The notes under the pieces are model-generated. The model worked only from the letters and a program-made list of their open reading frames with translations. It was not told the origin of the DNA and did no database searches. From positions 1,714,529 through 1,778,528 of the forward strand of contig CM035352.1 of NCBI GenBank assembly GCA_020137815.1: a stretch of DNA of 64,000 nucleotides, written 5' to 3'. How positions within the stretch are numbered: the stretch's first letter is position 1; every line of letters starts with the position of its first letter. Origin of the DNA: Hormiphora californensis (taxonomy: Eukaryota; Ctenophora; Tentaculata; Cydippida; Pleurobrachiidae). Below are positions 61,429 through 64,000 of the stretch, one piece after another. A program made the translations under genes and the position numbers.

Positions 61429-62451
61429 ATGCTCACTTCACACAACACAACAACAACAACTCCATCCCTGTGTTCCAGTACGGTGGTCAACTTTGCTGCA
61501 CTAACCATGAGCGTGGTTATCTTCAGCACCGGTATCTTCCTGGGCCGGAGTTTACGTCTGAAGCGCCGGTACCTGGAGTTCCTGGGGATTATCGTCCACA
61601 GTGCAGTGGCTCTATCAGCTCTTGTGGTGAGCTACCGTAACAGATTCCACGGGGTCTGCACTATGGACTTCCTTGAGGACCACCAGAACTTGATTCCATA
61701 CCTCATCTTCTCCGTGAGTTACCGGATATCGGGACTGCTGACATGCGTGCAGAACATCGTCGCCATACTGAAGGAGAACTTTGTGATAATCCCAGATTCG
61801 GAGAAAGTGGTTGCAGTGGTGTGTACAGTTGCCATGTCCTTGGTGCTAGTCAGCACCCTCATCCCAGGGTTCATGGGCAATGGAGGGTCTAATGATGCAG
61901 AGTACAGATTTGTATCAGAGAGGCTACCCTGTCTCCTTCCTACCATTATCTCCCTTGCATTTGTAATTATCACCATGATCAGGTGGACTACAGGGAGGAT
62001 AAAGTGGTCCATGGCCCTCAGTATCCACTGTTCATCCGCCATGTTGTTGGTATTCATGGCACTGTTTCACGAAGTACTTGCTGAGAACTCTCTCCTTGTT
62101 CTCTTCCTCCATCTCGCCCGATCCTGCATCATCTGCTGCATGTTCTCTTCTATTCAAGTGTGCAAGTTTGTCAAGGCAATCCGTGTATCGGTGTCTCGGG
62201 TGGCTAGACCCTCGGTTTACCCAGTGGTAGGAGGACGTCGCTCCTACCCCTCCGTCATCAACAATGCAAATAATATGCGGCAGGTGGAGGGTGGACATGT
62301 GTTCAGTAATCTGGCGGTCACTAAAACTGCAAGGAGTGAACGGTGGGACAGGAGAACGAAGAGGTCCGAGAATCAGCTGTATGACCCGAACCGAAGTAGT
62401 TCCACCAAACTACCGGACATTATTTCTGAAGGGTGTGAAGATATTTTTTGA
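61429..62451 (+). CDS. Seven-transmembrane protein, orphan
   Basis: Intronless frame of 340 codons starting four bases after an acceptor. A short Thr-rich N-terminus with an Asn-Thr-Thr sequon precedes hydrophobic segments at about residues 20-40, 48-69, 87-112, 124-146, 166-187, 200-222 and 225-250. A roughly 90-residue basic, Ser/Arg-rich tail follows. Seven helices, an extracellular Cys between segments 2 and 3 and a long cytoplasmic tail suggest a GPCR-like receptor. I see neither an Asp-Arg-Tyr after segment 3 nor Asn-Pro-x2-Tyr in segment 7, so class A is unlikely. Other membrane families such as FRAG1/DRAM (six helices) remain possible. Confidence 0.7.
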   Translation: MLTSHNTTTTTPSLCSSTVVNFAALTMSVVIFSTGIFLGRSLRLKRRYLEFLGIIVHSAVALSALVVSYRNRFHGVCTMDFLEDHQNLIPYLIFSVSYRISGLLTCVQNIVAILKENFVIIPDSEKVVAVVCTVAMSLVLVSTLIPGFMGNGGSNDAEYRFVSERLPCLLPTIISLAFVIITMIRWTTGRIKWSMALSIHCSSAMLLVFMALFHEVLAENSLLVLFLHLARSCIICCMFSSIQVCKFVKAIRVSVSRVARPSVYPVVGGRRSYPSVINNANNMRQVEGGHVFSNLAVTKTARSERWDRRTKRSENQLYDPNRSSSTKLPDIISEGCEDIF

Positions 62452-63067
62452 TGTACTTCTTGTGTTTAAAATTTGAATGATTCCTGATTTTATTAAATTT
62501 CGTATTCTTTCTGCCATTTTGACAAGTAACAAGTTACATCCTATCACACACAGCGTCACAGCATACTTCATAAAATGACATTCTCCTTCATTTCTGCATT
62601 TCCCTACCGCCAGAGCATTGGCCTGATAAAATGACATTCTCCTTCATTTCTGCATTTCCCTACCGCCAGAGCATTGGCCTGACAGTCATTTCCATAAAGT
62701 GTACGTTTCATTATAATTCAATCAACATCCCAGAGAAATAAGTTGTTACTCAACATAAGATAAAGGATAACGCCCCTATCACTGGATCCTGACAGGCCAC
62801 CCCACCTGGCGGGGTGAGAGGGGGCGAGATCACGGGGCAGCGAATTGAGAAACCCCACGTTGCACAGGGAAAGTGTGAAATGTCAAAAGGCGACCCATAG
62901 TACAATGGATTATCGAGAATCACAGTTCACAGTGATATTATTGTTCAGCTGGTGACAACTATTATAAACCCAGATCGACCAACCAATCACAGCTCTTAGT
63001 CTCTCACTCTTTTTCCCGTCACTTCTCCGCATCCATCCAGTTTGCAAGGAGTAAAGTCTCTCATACA
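62452..63067. other. Intergenic region with a 57-bp direct duplication
   Basis: ATAAAATGACATTCTCCTTC ... CCAGAGCATTGGCCTGA occurs twice in tandem (about 62569-62625 and 62626-62682); its end belongs to the CTGTCAGGCCAATGC family. Upstream of the next gene, TATAAACC near 62962 could be a TATA-like element. Confidence 0.6.
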
Positions 63068-64000
63068 ATGTTAGTTTTGTTCCTACTGCCCGTAGCGGCA
63101 GTTATTGCCGAGGAAGTCATTGTGTGTCTCCCGGGAATTAAAACATTTGCAGCGGACGCCTCCTACGGTGACAAGAGTTATTGGAAGTGTGGGGTGGATG
63201 GAAAAGCGACACTAAAAACATGCCCAAAAGGCCAGCTATACCACAGGAGATCAGGTCGTTGTAGGACCGTCGCTAAGTCTCACCCCGGCCTACTAAAACG
63301 GTCCACTGGTGCGGGTAACTCCCCCGATTTAGAGTTGTTGGAACTGGAGAACACTAATTCCAACTCTGAAACGCTGGGTGCGATCTACAATGCTCGAACA
63401 GGAAGGTTTGTAACAGGACGGAACCTGTGGGGTGCGGCGGTGACTAGCGCTAACATGATCTCACAACCACTGGTTTACTCAAACCTGGAGACGTACCAGG
63501 AACAGGATATTGATGATCGTGTGTACCATTTGGGTGTCAAGGCAAACATGGCACTATCTTTATTGTCAGGGATGATTGAAGTCTCAGGGACAGCAGAGTA
63601 CCTGAGGAACGAACAGGTAACGTGTTGCTCACATTGCATATATTTCATGAAATCGCGCTCTGTGAGGGTGTGGCAGATGAATCTCGCTGTAGAGACAGTT
63701 CGTCGAACTATCTCTACCGTGACTTGTTAACCAATAATGCCGTAATTCGTTAAATGATATGAAGACACCCACGGCCACGATGAATTTCTTAAAAAAATTA
63801 TAACAAGTTTAGTTGAAATAACGTCATGTTAGATTCAAGATTCAAGATTCAAGTCCGCTAAATGACATAATTTCAGATAAAAAGCGAAACAGCAGCGGTG
63901 GTAATGAAGTACACCTCGACGCGGGTCTCGGAAACTATGCCCCTGACCACTCCCATAACCCACAAGGGGATCTGTGAGATGGCAGCTGCTGAGGGTGGAC
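63068..64000 (+). CDS. Secreted chitin-binding (CBM14) plus SNTX-like protein, 5' part
   Basis: Exon 63068-63616 and an exon from 63877 that runs off the window join in phase 0. A signal peptide (about residues 1-15) is followed by a peritrophin-A/CBM14-type Cys module at about 18-68 (Cys ... Tyr-x-Lys-Cys ... Cys-Pro-x-Gly-x2-Tyr ... Cys) and a Lys-Arg-rich linker. Then comes a stretch typical of the stonustoxin/SNTX N-terminal (MACPF/CDC-like) domain. Its hallmarks are Leu-Gly-Ala-Ile-Tyr-Asn-Ala-Arg-Thr, Ala-Leu-Ser-Leu-Leu-Ser-Gly and Glu-Val-Ser-Gly-Thr-Ala-Glu-Tyr-Leu, then a Lys-Tyr-x-Ser-Thr-Arg strand in exon 2. SNTX-like domains occur in many non-venomous animals, so toxicity should not be assumed. 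It could be a defence effector, reproductive or matrix protein. The 3' end is missing. Confidence 0.75.

Overview
The window is nuclear DNA of an animal. Conserved metazoan genes are split by short GT-AG introns (roughly 0.1-3 kb, one of 8 kb). The non-coding space is filled with CT/GA microsatellites, minisatellites, small terminal-inverted-repeat elements and one nearly full-length CR1-like LINE. The gene content (GCC2/GCC3, fucolectin, beta/gamma-crystallin and kringle modules; an SNTX-like protein; a C2H2 gene with tandem finger exons) fits a marine invertebrate, perhaps an early-branching lineage such as a sponge. The sequence alone does not fix the phylum. No bacterial, organellar, rRNA, tRNA or CRISPR feature was recognised.

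Layout, left to right: a PLAC8-family gene on the minus strand (0.9-3.0 kb); the 3' part of an unrecognised multi-exon gene on plus (4.9-12.0 kb); single-exon COMMD10 (12.4-13.0 kb); SGSM3, a TBC-SH3-RUN Rab-GAP with disrupted frames (14.0-19.2 kb); the GTPase gene GNL1 (20.4-31.4 kb). The 8.1 kb third intron of GNL1 holds, on the opposite strand, a complete-looking secreted modular gene (Kazal x2, GCC2/GCC3 repeats, fucolectin/F5-8C, beta/gamma-crystallin, kringle). Next come UBE2T (31.8-32.9 kb) and a zinc-finger gene (34.1-42.4 kb) with one shared SUMO-motif-rich exon and three successive homologous finger exons, the last two separated by the LINE. Then follow a small predicted membrane protein (42.8-43.4 kb), NHLRC2 (43.65-52.7 kb) with an 11-copy in-frame 51-bp VNTR, an OPRT-only relative of UMPS (53.2-55.0 kb), a 6-kb nest of inverted-repeat elements (55-61 kb), an intronless seven-helix membrane protein (61.4-62.5 kb), and the start of a secreted chitin-binding/SNTX-like protein running off the right edge.

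There is no operon logic. GNL1, UBE2T, COMMD10, SGSM3, NHLRC2 and OPRT are unrelated housekeeping genes. Exon coordinates were derived by reading GT-AG junctions, checking that phases match, and comparing with remembered family sequences; no alignment or search was run.

Two themes recur. Several otherwise conserved coding exons carry isolated one-base frame breaks, which look like residual assembly errors or local decay. Several tandem duplications fall exactly on splice sites.
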